Assembly (NCBI GenBank): GCA_016712535.1 | Contig: JADJQW010000002.1 | Span: 1-64,000, forward strand | Length of the DNA stretch: 64,000 nt | Direction of reading: 5' to 3' | Origin: Flavobacteriales bacterium | GTDB lineage: Bacteria; Bacteroidota; Bacteroidia; Flavobacteriales_F; PHOS-HE28 | Part shown: one piece after another, positions 42,608 to 52,103 of the stretch | Position numbering within the stretch: position 1 is the first letter of the stretch | How the letters are laid out: the number at the start of each line of letters is the position of its first letter | Translations under genes and position numbers: made by a program | Notes under the pieces: generated by a model | Seen by the model: only the letters and a program-made list of their open reading frames with translations | Told to the model about the DNA's origin: nothing | Database searches by the model: none

Positions 42608-44437
42608 ATGCGAACCCTGGCGCTCCTCCCAGCCCTCGCCCTCTGCTTTGGCTCCAGCGCACAAAACGACCGGGCGGATTCGCTGCGCGACTTGATCGGC
42701 GACTATCGCAACGCGGGCAGCTTGGCCGATACGGTACAGGCCGTTCGGTTCAGGCAGCTCACGCGCGCATTCATCAATGCCGGCAACCTCGACTCCGCCG
42801 CTGCCGTCGCGCAAGCGGGTGTCGATTTCGTGCTGCAAGCAAAAGGACCATTCGCCCAAGAGGCCGGCTGGTTGAAGCAGCGTATGCAGGCGCATAAGCT
42901 GGTCGGCATGGTGTCCTTCTACCGTGGTCACTATGACGAGGCGTTGGAAGCGATGCAGGACTACCAGCGGGATGCCGCCTTGATCGGCTCCGCCACGGAT
43001 GAAGGCGCGGCGTACAACTACATGTCGTACTGCTTCCGCTCCATGAACGACGACCAGCAGGCGGAACGATATGCGCGCAAGGCGATTGGCATCCTCCGCG
43101 CGCTCGAGCCCGACGAGGACCTCGCCGATGCGTTCACTGGACTAGCGAGCACCATGGCCGATGGTGGCCGCATCGATAGTGCGCAACGCTACAATCGCCT
43201 GGCGATCGGCGTGTACCGCCGCACCGGCAACGTGGCCAATGCCACCAACACCTGGTTGAACATGGCGGGCAACTGGGCGCGCATCGAGGCTTATGACTCC
43301 TGCTCAGCAGCTCTTGACCAGGCACGCGCAGGACTGGAACAGGCGCTTCCTGATGCGTGGATGAAATACCATGCCCACACCGGCCAATACCTGCTTGCAA
43401 CCGGCCGGATAGCGCCCGCGTTGATTGCCTTGGACAGCGCCATGCACCTCGCGCAGGAGCTCGGCAGCGCGGAGGCTGTCGCGCATGTCGGGGCGCTGCA
43501 AGCGCTCTCGGCAGCGGCATCCGGGCGATATCGTGAAGCCATCGCGCTGCAACGCAAAGCGACGGATGCCCTCGTGGAGGACCTTGATCTCGAGAGGACC
43601 CGTGCGCTCACCGAAGCGCGGCTCACCTTCGAGCATGAGCAGGAACTCGCCCAAGCCGAGGAACGTACGGCGCAGCAACGCAAGCAGAAGAACCTCTTCC
43701 TGGTCATCGGCGCATTGACGGCCGTACTGTCCATCGCGCTGCTCGTTCTCGTTTCGCAAACAAGGCGTTCACGCGCGTTGATCCGCAAAGAGCGCGACCG
43801 CAACGAGGAGCTGCTGCTGAACATCCTGCCTGCCGAGGTGGCGCAGGAGCTGAAGGACAAGGGCGAATCGCAGGCGCGACTGATCGATGAGGCGACGATC
43901 CTCTTCTCCGATTTCATGGGCTTCACCGGCGTGAGCGAGCAGCTCTCCCCGCAGGAACTGGTGGAGGAGCTGAATGCGTGCTTCAAAGCCTTCGACGACA
44001 TCATCACCGCGCGCGGAGTGGAGAAGATCAAGACCATCGGCGATGCCTACATGGCCGCTGGCGGGCTCTCGGGCGAAACGGGGTCCTCAGCCTTGAACGT
44101 GGTGCTGGCGGCGCTGGACATGCAGGATTTCATGTCCAGGAGGCGCGCGCTGCGCGAGGCCCTGGGCCGACCGGCGTTCGCCATGCGCGTGGGCATCCAC
44201 ACCGGTCCGGTGGTGGCGGGCATCGTGGGCGTGAAGAAGTTCCAGTACGACATCTGGGGCGACACCGTGAACACGGCGAACCGCATGGAATCCACCGGGG
44301 AGCCCGACCGCGTGAACATCAGCAACAGCACACGCACGCTCATCGCCGCCGAGAGCGGTTTGCGGTTCCATGAGCGCGGCATCGTGGAGGCGAAAGGCAA
44401 GGGCGGGCTGGCCATGTGGTTCGTGGAGCGCGCGTAA
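42608..44437 (+). CDS. TPR-sensor class III adenylate cyclase
   Basis: 609 residues; the ATG at 42608 opens a signal peptide (MRTLALLPALALCFGSSAQ), while the ATG at 42584 lies inside the terminator stem. A periplasmic TPR array, coiled-coil and membrane helix (LFLVIGALTAVLSIALLVLV, near 375) lead to a class III cyclase domain. The metal-binding Asp435 (ILFSDFMGFT) and Asp479 (KTIGDAYMA), the adenine-specifying Lys and Asp548 (QYDIWGDT) and transition-state Asn/Arg (NTANRM) are all present, so ATP-to-cAMP activity is predicted. The part before the helix (VEDLDLERTRALTEARLTFE) is closely similar to the kinase at 24825. No promoter module precedes it. Confidence 0.92.
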   Translation: MRTLALLPALALCFGSSAQNDRADSLRDLIGDYRNAGSLADTVQAVRFRQLTRAFINAGNLDSAAAVAQAGVDFVLQAKGPFAQEAGWLKQRMQAHKLVGMVSFYRGHYDEALEAMQDYQRDAALIGSATDEGAAYNYMSYCFRSMNDDQQAERYARKAIGILRALEPDEDLADAFTGLASTMADGGRIDSAQRYNRLAIGVYRRTGNVANATNTWLNMAGNWARIEAYDSCSAALDQARAGLEQALPDAWMKYHAHTGQYLLATGRIAPALIALDSAMHLAQELGSAEAVAHVGALQALSAAASGRYREAIALQRKATDALVEDLDLERTRALTEARLTFEHEQELAQAEERTAQQRKQKNLFLVIGALTAVLSIALLVLVSQTRRSRALIRKERDRNEELLLNILPAEVAQELKDKGESQARLIDEATILFSDFMGFTGVSEQLSPQELVEELNACFKAFDDIITARGVEKIKTIGDAYMAAGGLSGETGSSALNVVLAALDMQDFMSRRRALREALGRPAFAMRVGIHTGPVVAGIVGVKKFQYDIWGDTVNTANRMESTGEPDRVNISNSTRTLIAAESGLRFHERGIVEAKGKGGLAMWFVERA

Positions 44438-44465
44438 CGCGGAGCACAGGCCAAGCCCCTGCCCC

Positions 44466-44513
44466 ATACTACGAACGTGGTATTCCAATCAGCCGCTTCC
44501 GGCAGTCCTTTTG
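44466..44513 (+). promoter_or_regulatory. Promoter module 5: before the FG-GAP surface protein
   Basis: ATACTACGAACGTGGTAT (44466-44483, one mismatch between the arms), 22 bp, then TCCTTTTG (44506-44513), which matches TAnnTTTG except for one base. The ATG at 44521 is 8 bp downstream, again implying a very short leader. Confidence 0.7.
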
Positions 44514-44520
44514 CACCGCC

Positions 44521-47500
44521 ATGAAACCGGTCCAGCGCATCCTTTCCACCTTGGCAACCCGGCTTTTCCAAGGCCTGGCGGGTTTGGCGGTCCTACTTGG
44601 CCCATGCTCGAACGGGGAACGGAACGAAGGCCTTGGTCCGGGTGGATGGATCGTTGATGGCGTTGGTTTGTCCGGCACAGGTTCGGCCATTAGCCTGGCC
44701 CCACCGGCTCCCGCCGCAAACGCGGGCTACACGCTCTCCAAGGAATTCCGGGCAAGTACCTGGACCAACCCACAAGGCCTGCGGGCCTCTGTTCGCGCCG
44801 ATGGTGTGGTCCTGTCGCCCATACTTGAAGACACAGGGGCATGGAACGTGGCCCTCCTGCTGCATCGCATCGGTCGAGCGGAGGACTGGTCGGCTCCCAT
44901 CGCAGAGCCGGAGATGGACCGAACGCATAGGCGCACCCTGGCCCGACATGGCGGCTTCGACCTGGAACAGGTGAACGGCGACGACGGAGTGCGCCAGAAC
45001 TTCATCGTGCATCACCGGTCGAAGGGTGAGGGGCCGCTCCGGGTCGAGCTCGCCGTGGAAGGAGATCTGCGATGCAGGCATGCAGGAGGGGACCGTTTCG
45101 AATTCAGCGATACCGCCGGAACGGTTCGGATGCACTACAGCGACCTGCATGTCTGGGATGCGCAAGGCGATACGCTGAATGCCTGGGCCGCATGGGAGGA
45201 TGAGCGCATCGTGCTCCTCGTGGATGAACGGGATGCAGCATATCCCATCACGGTGGACCCCTTGCTCACCACGCCTGTCTGGACCATGGACGGTGCCCAA
45301 TCCAACAGCGAATTCGGCTGGAGCCTGGCGTCCGCGGGTGACGTGAACGGTGATGGTTACAGCGACATCATCGTCGGGCATCACGCCTATGACAATGGCC
45401 AGACGAACGAAGGACGGGTGGTGGTCTACCATGGCAGCGCGTCCGGGCCTTCCTCCACGCCAAGCTGGACCTATGAGTCGAACTCCGCGTCCGCACAGTT
45501 GGGGTACAGTGTTTCCACAGCCGGTGATGTAAACGGTGACGGCTACAGTGATGTGATCGTGGGCGCGCCCTACCTGGACAACGGCCAGACCGATGAGGGA
45601 CGTGTCTATGTGTTCCATGGCAGCAGCAGCGGGCTATCGGCCACGCCGGACTGGACCTACGAGCGTGATCAGGCGACGGCCTATCTGGGGCGCAGCGTGG
45701 CCTGCGCTGGCGATGTGAACGGCGATGGGTACAGCGACATCATTTTCGGGGCACCGCTTTTCGACAACCCAGAGACCAACGAAGGGCGCGTGTTCGTGTT
45801 CCATGGCAGCGCCTCCGGCCTGCCCACATCGGTGAGCTGGATCACCGAGAGCAACCAGAACGATGCGAACGCCGGAGCCAGCGTGGCTTGCGCAGGCGAT
45901 GTGAACGGTGATGGGTACAGCGACATCATCTATGGAGCGCCGCTGTATGACAACGGGCAGGCCGATGAAGGACGCGTGATAGTGCACCTCGGAAGCGCCA
46001 CCGGCCTCCTCGCGGCCACGCACTGGACCATGGAGAGCAATCAGCCCGGCGCAGCCACGGGCACCAGCGTATCCAGCGCCGGCGACGTGAACAACGATGG
46101 CTACAGTGATGTGGTCTTCGGCAGCCCGCTCTGGGACAACGGGCAACCCGATGAAGGCGTGATCCAGATCGCCCGTGGCGGTTCCGCCGGCCTGACCGTG
46201 GTGCATCACAGCCTTGAGCCCAACAATGCAGGCGAGCAGCGCGGGACCAGCGTGGCCTGCGCGGGCGATGTGAACGGCGATGGATACGCCGATGTGATCT
46301 CCGGCTCGCCGCTGCACGCTAGCGGGGGCAGGATCGACCTGTTCAACGGTACCGCGACGGGGATCAGCGCCGCACCCACCACGATCCTCAGCACACAGCT
46401 CAACGCCCGCTTCGGGCGCAGCGTGGCCAGCGCAGGCGACATGAACGGGGATGGATTCAGCGATGTGATCGCCGGTGCGCAGTTCCATGATTTCGCCTTC
46501 ACCAACGAGGGACGCGTGCGGTGTTATCCAGGTGCCCCCGCGTCCATTAACAACACGGCCGATCGCATGCTCATTGGGCCTGGTGGTGCTTCATCAACCT
46601 ACGGCAGGTCCGTGGCCAGCGCTGGCGATGTGAACGGCGATGGATACAGCGATGTCATCATCGGCGCTCCGAACCAACGTACCGCCTACGTCCATTATGG
46701 GTCTCCTGCGGGCACCTCGCTCGTGGCTGACCGCACATATACCCAGGGCGGCATCGGCGGCTATGGCTACTGCGTTTCCGGCGCAGGCGATGTGAACGGC
46801 GATGGTTTCAGCGACATCATCATCGGTGCTGATCTAGGAGGTACGGTGCATGTCTACCACGGTTCGTCCGCCGGACTGCCGCCTGCACCGAACTGGACCG
46901 TTTCAGGCACGGTGAACACCCGCTTCGGGTTCAGTGTGAGCTGCGCGGGCGATGTGAATGCCGACGGCTATGCCGATGTGATCATCGGGCAGCCCGGGCA
47001 TATCTCGAATGCCGGCCGCGTAACGGTCTACCACGGCAGCCCTTCCGGGCTAAGCACTACGCCCAGCTGGGTATCGGCCCCCTTTGTTGCCCCCCTCCTC
47101 CCCAACAGCTATTACGGCGAAGGGGTTGACGGTGCCGGAGACGTGAACGGCGACGGCTACAGCGACGTGATCATCGGTGCAGGCGGTTACAATGGCGATC
47201 GGGGCCGAGTGGTGATCTTCCATGGTGGGCCTGCAGGCCTGTCGGCATTGCCGGCGTCCGTCTACGATCATGCGGTCAGCGGGCAACGTTTCGGCTCCAA
47301 CCCGCACAGCGGAGCGTGCGCCGGAGGAGCCGGCGATGTGAACGGCGATGGATACAGCGATGTGATCATGGCCCGGATGGGCTTCCAGGCGCACATCCAT
47401 CACGGCGGGCCCTCCGGTGCGTCCGCAACCCCCTCCTGGAGTTCAAGCATCATCGGTGGTGGTTTCTACGGCGCCACGGTGGCGAGCGCGGGCGATCTGA

Positions 47501-48726
47501 ACGCCGATGGCTACAGCGATGTGGTGGTCAGTGATTGCGCTGTGGGGGCCAAGATCTACTTCGGAGGGCAGTGGGGGTTGGGCGGCCCCATCTTCGGTGC
47601 GCCCACCAACGTGCCGGACTTGACCATCCCGGGCTCCAGCATGCACAGTGCGGCCGGGGCGGGCGATGTGAACGGGGACGGGTACAGCGATGTGGTGATC
47701 GGACAGTACGGGCCGAGCCTCGCCTTCGTCCACTTCGGCAACACGAGCTCAACCCTCGCCCGAGGCCACTTCAGGCTCTATGAGACGAACCTGACCACAC
47801 CGATCACTGCAGCGAACATCCCCATCCCGCAATTCGGGGCGGGGCTTTTCGTGCGTCCCTTCCTGGGCCGCTCCCGAACAAGACTCGTGTGGGAGACACG
47901 CATCCAAGGAGCGGCTTTCAGCACGGGCAGCAACGGGCTGGTGAACAACAGCACGGCCTTCACCGCCCAGCAGGCCGTGCTCACCGCCGGAGCGGTCGCC
48001 GGTGTTGAGCTGAAGAACCTGGTGGATAAGCCCGGCGGAGGGAGCGGCCTCACCGCCACGAAGGTGCGCGCCAGGGTCCGTTACGATCCGGTCACGGCCA
48101 TCACCGGACAGGTCTTCGGCCCCTGGCGCTACATGCCGGGATACCAGGATGGCCTAGGCACCCACAATAATGTGCCACTGCCCGTGGAGCTGCTGCGCTT
48201 CGATGCGACCTGCAAGGGCGGCGTGGTGGAACTCACCTGGGCCACCGGTACCGAAGAGAACAGCAGCCACTTCCTGGTGCAGCGGAGCGATGATGCGATC
48301 AACTGGACCGAAGTCGCGCGCGTGCCCGCTGCTGGTCACAGCCATCAACTGATGGAGTACTCCTGTCAGGATCCTGGCGCCCGAAGCGGTGGAACGATTT
48401 TCTACCGGTTGGTTCAGGTTGACCTGGATGGCGAAACGTCCGTGCTGCCCTCTGCTGCGGCGCAGCCCTGCGCGAGAACACCGGGCATCTTCTTCCCGAA
48501 CCCAACCCACGATCTGGTCAACGTCGATCTGGGTGAATCGAACGGGGCGATTGCCCGGATAGTCATCCTGGATGCGCTTGGCCGAACGGTCGTCTCGAGG
48601 ACTCAAGCCGAGGTTGAAGGTCCGTTGTCGATCAGCATGGTTGATTTGCCCAATGGAAGCTATACCCTGATGGGCTTCGACACCTATGGTGGCATCCTTT
48701 TCAGCGATCGGGTCGTGAAGCAGTGA
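44521..48726 (+). CDS. FG-GAP/integrin-alpha-like repeat surface protein with T9SS tail
   Basis: 1401 residues. Signal sequence at the N-terminus (LAGLAVLLGPCSNG; a Cys follows a hydrophobic run but the lipobox is weak). A domain of about 230 residues precedes fourteen FG-GAP repeats with calcium loops of the form DVNGDGYSDVIVGAP, forming two possible seven-bladed propellers. A linker domain follows, then a T9SS type A tail (FFPNPTHDLVNVDL ... LFSDRVVKQ). Expected to be exported to the cell surface; FG-GAP propellers often bind proteins or glycans. It is a single-gene unit with its own promoter module. Confidence 0.92.
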   Translation: MKPVQRILSTLATRLFQGLAGLAVLLGPCSNGERNEGLGPGGWIVDGVGLSGTGSAISLAPPAPAANAGYTLSKEFRASTWTNPQGLRASVRADGVVLSPILEDTGAWNVALLLHRIGRAEDWSAPIAEPEMDRTHRRTLARHGGFDLEQVNGDDGVRQNFIVHHRSKGEGPLRVELAVEGDLRCRHAGGDRFEFSDTAGTVRMHYSDLHVWDAQGDTLNAWAAWEDERIVLLVDERDAAYPITVDPLLTTPVWTMDGAQSNSEFGWSLASAGDVNGDGYSDIIVGHHAYDNGQTNEGRVVVYHGSASGPSSTPSWTYESNSASAQLGYSVSTAGDVNGDGYSDVIVGAPYLDNGQTDEGRVYVFHGSSSGLSATPDWTYERDQATAYLGRSVACAGDVNGDGYSDIIFGAPLFDNPETNEGRVFVFHGSASGLPTSVSWITESNQNDANAGASVACAGDVNGDGYSDIIYGAPLYDNGQADEGRVIVHLGSATGLLAATHWTMESNQPGAATGTSVSSAGDVNNDGYSDVVFGSPLWDNGQPDEGVIQIARGGSAGLTVVHHSLEPNNAGEQRGTSVACAGDVNGDGYADVISGSPLHASGGRIDLFNGTATGISAAPTTILSTQLNARFGRSVASAGDMNGDGFSDVIAGAQFHDFAFTNEGRVRCYPGAPASINNTADRMLIGPGGASSTYGRSVASAGDVNGDGYSDVIIGAPNQRTAYVHYGSPAGTSLVADRTYTQGGIGGYGYCVSGAGDVNGDGFSDIIIGADLGGTVHVYHGSSAGLPPAPNWTVSGTVNTRFGFSVSCAGDVNADGYADVIIGQPGHISNAGRVTVYHGSPSGLSTTPSWVSAPFVAPLLPNSYYGEGVDGAGDVNGDGYSDVIIGAGGYNGDRGRVVIFHGGPAGLSALPASVYDHAVSGQRFGSNPHSGACAGGAGDVNGDGYSDVIMARMGFQAHIHHGGPSGASATPSWSSSIIGGGFYGATVASAGDLNADGYSDVVVSDCAVGAKIYFGGQWGLGGPIFGAPTNVPDLTIPGSSMHSAAGAGDVNGDGYSDVVIGQYGPSLAFVHFGNTSSTLARGHFRLYETNLTTPITAANIPIPQFGAGLFVRPFLGRSRTRLVWETRIQGAAFSTGSNGLVNNSTAFTAQQAVLTAGAVAGVELKNLVDKPGGGSGLTATKVRARVRYDPVTAITGQVFGPWRYMPGYQDGLGTHNNVPLPVELLRFDATCKGGVVELTWATGTEENSSHFLVQRSDDAINWTEVARVPAAGHSHQLMEYSCQDPGARSGGTIFYRLVQVDLDGETSVLPSAAAQPCARTPGIFFPNPTHDLVNVDLGESNGAIARIVILDALGRTVVSRTQAEVEGPLSISMVDLPNGSYTLMGFDTYGGILFSDRVVKQ

Positions 48727-48805
48727 GTCGCAGGAGGACTGTGAACGAGCCGTTAACGCCAGGACCACTTCATCTCCGGTTCCCGGAGGAGCGCGCACTA
48801 GTTGG

Positions 48806-49183
48806 ATCACCGATGGGGATGCAGCCCATCTGATCCCCCATGATCACGTCCGGGGCATCGATCGCGGAGATCTTGTCAATGCGGACGATGAAGCTGCGGT
48901 GCACGCGCATGAACTTCTCCGGCGGCAGTCCCGATACGAGGTCCTACATGGTGCCGTGCATTAAGTAGCGGCACTCCGTCAGAAGCACCGAGAAGTAATC
49001 CTTGAGCGCCGAGATGAAGTGGATGTCCTCCAGGGCCATGCGCCCCGGACAGCCCTCGTGCTTCAGGAAAAGCGCATCCAGCGGCTTCATCGCCTCCAAA
49101 GGAGCTGCTCTGAAACGGAAGTCCGAAGCCGTCAGCCGTTCACCCTGTTTTCCCCTGACCGATACCGATCGCTGACCCGGCAC
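48806..49183 (-). pseudogene. LytTR-domain regulator remnant A
   Basis: The minus-strand sequence still encodes most of a LytTR DNA-binding domain: ALEDIHFISALKDYFSV, RYLMHGTM, then KFMRVHRSFIVRIDKISAID and GCIPIGD. A TAG replaces the Lys codon after HGTM, the C-terminal SYYG...LLKRL end is missing, and there is no receiver domain. The closest relative in the window is the intact regulator at 52104, and an almost identical remnant lies at 51494 with the same nonsense codon. Confidence 0.8.
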
Positions 49184-49247
49184 CCTTGGCTCCGAGGAGA
49201 ACGGCCGCTTGGGGATGGAGGTGCGGCGCGACCGATCACGTCCTCCC
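48806..49247 (-). repeat. Direct repeat, copy A (442 bp)
   Basis: Aligns base for base with 51533-51973 apart from scattered substitutions and one indel. It includes the LytTR remnant and about 100 bp beyond it that encode no recognised domain. Together the copies bracket the lipoprotein gene at 49312-51216. Confidence 0.85.
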
Positions 49248-49311
49248 TCTTATAGCCCAAGGAAAGCAGCATGGGCCGGGCGCGTCAACGGATGCTGTAC
49301 TTAGGAGTCCG

Positions 49312-51216
49312 TCAGAATTCCACACCACGGAAAATCTCATCGCGTATCCAATTGTACTTGCGTCGCAAAAGGGTATTACCCATTGCAAGGTCCTGCTGTA
49401 TCCAAGTACGCATCTGGCCGCCATTATTGATGTACTCGTGAACCGCATAAATGAATGAGTGCTCGCGTCCGGTCATATCGTAGTTGCCTCCCCAACCAAC
49501 GAATCCTGGGCAACGCGCCACATCCCCGCAATTCGTGCCTGTTCCTTCATTGAATAGTGCGTGGGCTTGCTGTCGCGCCCCCAATTGAATCGCGGTAAGC
49601 GCATTCTCCTGCGTCGGGAAGGGGCAATCATTGCAGATGCCCATTGGGAAGGTGAGGTAATGCCCGAGCTCTTCCCAATAGACGGTGTGGTCCACATCAT
49701 AGTTCATCCAGGGCCCTGCGCAGAAGTAGATGGGGCCCGACTCTTTCATGATAACCGGCATGCGCGCAGTAGCGCAAGGCAGCGGGGTTCGTCCTTTGAT
49801 GTGCCAATCGGGATGGTTGGCGCACATGTAACCGCCAACGCGCCTCCACTGGCCATCGATCAGCCACGCCGGCAGCACCCAGCTTCCGAATCCCAGCTCC
49901 GTGATGAACGGGCTATCGATGCTTGCTGCCGGTCCCAGTGCCACAGGCGCATCGGGATCTCCAGTACCGGCGCAGCCTTCACTGACCGGGGAGTGGAACA
50001 ACTTGAACTCATCGTCCACAAGCTCTTGGAACCAGGTGCGGCTTAGCGCCTCGAACATGGCCCGTCCACGCTGGCTCGCAGCCGCGAACAAGTCGTTCCC
50101 ATAATTCGGACGAGAAGTCCGACGCTCCTCGATCGGGATATGCGGTCTATGGTCGTAGGCGCAAAGCGCTGGCCGTCCTTCCGGCTTCATGGCATATCGG
50201 ATCCGTTCATCCACGATCCATGGCATGGATGGATCGGCATCGTCCAAGCGGGCGTTGCTCAACCCACCGTCAGCGGTTCGCCACAAGGCAACCAGCTTGC
50301 TGCGGTATGCTGCCAACGCGGATCGGGTGTGCTCGCCTTGGGCCGAGTACTCCATGACCGGAATAGCGCGGGCACGGCCACCTTCCGCATCAATCATCCA
50401 ATGCTGCAGGGCCTGCGTGGATCGCCCGGCAGAGTCCGGTGCGGCCTTGCGAGTGTCCAACAATACATGGTGACTGTAGGTGGCAGGAGGAAAAACCAGC
50501 TTCTTCGGTTGCGCCACGACATTGCTAATATCGTTGGTGCCGAAAGGGTAATGCCTCGTTTCCAACTCGGCAGGAGGATCCGCAGTCCCGGTATTCGCGA
50601 ACGCCGTGACCTTGTTCGCGTAGCGCAGCACCATCACGGCCCCGGTTCCGAAACCGCTTCTCGGGGCCAATGTCCCGTCGACCGCACCCTGAAACTGGTG
50701 CCTCAGCGGAAAGCTGTAAGCGGTTCCACTTCGATAGTTCACAGTGGTCGGACCTGCGATGTGCAGGCAATGGGTGATGGTCTCCGTTCGACAGGTGCTG
50801 AAACGGCCTCGGACACTGCCATCTGTGGTCAAGGCGAAAGGGTTCGCAGACCATTGGCCATCGGTCCGTTGACATAAATAGAGATTGTCATCATCGCCGC
50901 GGTAGAAGACCTGTACGAACACCAGCGGTCCGGCGCGGAAAAAGTGCACTTCCGGAGAAGTCCGGGGCTCCGCCTCATCGGCGACGATCGTCCAATCGGA
51001 CCACTCCCCAGGCTTCGTCGAATTCCGCACGGCAACCCTCCCCAGGCTATCCACAACCGCCATGATCAAACCGCGTGAGTCCTGGCTGATGGCTGGAGCG
51101 CAATGCGTGCCGATATCCTTGATCACCTCCCAGCGCCGCCCACAGCCATTGCATCCGGAAAGCAGCACGGAGGTGAGCAGCGCCCACCATGCGAGGGGTA
51201 GAAGCGATACGTGCAT
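49312..51216 (-). CDS. Lipoprotein with beta-propeller-like N-terminal half, unknown function
   Basis: 634 residues from the ATG at 51216, chosen because it gives a short lipoprotein signal (MHVSLLPLAWWALLTSVLLSGC, lipobox LSGC); the upstream frame adds 16 unlikely residues. The N-terminal half has repeated W.......DSLGRVAVR / GEWSDWTIV / DDDNLYLCQR motifs as in PLL-type or other beta-propeller lectins. The C-terminal half has YWEELGHYLTF and HEYINNG, an arrangement that recalls zinc peptidases, but the first His of HExxH is Glu, so activity is doubtful. Eight or more Cys suggest disulfides. It lies alone between two direct repeats with LytTR remnants, consistent with acquisition or local duplication. 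I do not recognise the family. Confidence 0.75.
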   Translation of the reverse strand: MHVSLLPLAWWALLTSVLLSGCNGCGRRWEVIKDIGTHCAPAISQDSRGLIMAVVDSLGRVAVRNSTKPGEWSDWTIVADEAEPRTSPEVHFFRAGPLVFVQVFYRGDDDNLYLCQRTDGQWSANPFALTTDGSVRGRFSTCRTETITHCLHIAGPTTVNYRSGTAYSFPLRHQFQGAVDGTLAPRSGFGTGAVMVLRYANKVTAFANTGTADPPAELETRHYPFGTNDISNVVAQPKKLVFPPATYSHHVLLDTRKAAPDSAGRSTQALQHWMIDAEGGRARAIPVMEYSAQGEHTRSALAAYRSKLVALWRTADGGLSNARLDDADPSMPWIVDERIRYAMKPEGRPALCAYDHRPHIPIEERRTSRPNYGNDLFAAASQRGRAMFEALSRTWFQELVDDEFKLFHSPVSEGCAGTGDPDAPVALGPAASIDSPFITELGFGSWVLPAWLIDGQWRRVGGYMCANHPDWHIKGRTPLPCATARMPVIMKESGPIYFCAGPWMNYDVDHTVYWEELGHYLTFPMGICNDCPFPTQENALTAIQLGARQQAHALFNEGTGTNCGDVARCPGFVGWGGNYDMTGREHSFIYAVHEYINNGGQMRTWIQQDLAMGNTLLRRKYNWIRDEIFRGVEF

Positions 51217-51493
51217 AAAACGAGTTTTCCCGAAGTAAGGGATTTCCCTGGTACCGGATTTCATGCCGCGTGAAGCACCAGCGTTCCCCGTTCGGTCCGC
51301 GCTCGCAAAAACGCTGTGTCATCAGATTCAGCCCCGTACATGAACCGTTCGGTGCTTACATCCCGTTTGCGCGCCTGTTGCGTCCCAATCCGCATGCTTC
51401 AACAGAGGTGCTCGGCTTCAAGGTGGGGAGCAGCGGCCACCCGCAAGGAAGAGAGAGGCTGTATGTGATGCCGATGAACCGAGTCGGCAGGCA

Positions 51494-51875
51494 CTACTCA
51501 TCCAGCCGCTTCAGCAGGTCCCCGTAGTACGAATCACCGATGGGGATGCAGCCCATCTGATCCCCCATGATCACGTCCGGGGCATCGATCGCGTAGATCT
51601 TGTCAATGCGGACGATGAAGCTGCGGTGCATGCGCATGAACTTCTCCGGCGGCAGTCCAGATACGAGGTCCTACATGGTGCCGTGCATTACGTAGCGGCA
51701 CTCCTTCAGATGCACCGAGAAGAAATCCTTGAGCGCTGAGATGAAGTGGATGTCCTCCAGGGCCACGCGCCCCGGACAGCCCTCGTGTTCCAGGAAAGCG
51801 CATCCAGCGGCTTCATCGCCTCCAAAGGAGCTGCTCTGAAACGGAATTCCGAAGCCGTCAGCCGTTCACCCTGTT
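51494..51875 (-). pseudogene. LytTR-domain regulator remnant B
   Basis: Same remnant as copy A but with the C-terminus kept (GCIPIGDSYYGDLLKRLDE and stop at 51494). It has the same TAG after HGTM and, in addition, a one-base deletion near 51790 that shifts the frame after LDAL. No receiver domain precedes it. The shared nonsense codon means the duplication happened after the gene had decayed, or both came from one decayed source. Confidence 0.8.
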
Positions 51876-51973
51876 TTCCCCTGTCCGATACCGATCGCTG
51901 ACCCGGCACCCTTGGCTCCGAGGAGTACGGCCGCTTGGGGATGGAGGTGCGGCGCGACCGATCACGTCCTCCC
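51533..51973 (-). repeat. Direct repeat, copy B (441 bp)
   Basis: Partner of 48806-49247, same orientation, one base shorter. The left end of similarity is at ATCACCGATGG and the right end at ATCACGTCCTCCC, where the two copies diverge abruptly. Confidence 0.85.
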
Positions 51974-52103
51974 CATGTCACCACGCGGAAAGGCGCTGGC
52001 AAAGGACTAAAAGGGAACTGGAGATAATCTTCGTCCAACGCGACGCGATGCGCTGAACTCATGGCCGATTGATGACAGGCAAGGCCACCAGCCTATATGA
52101 GCA

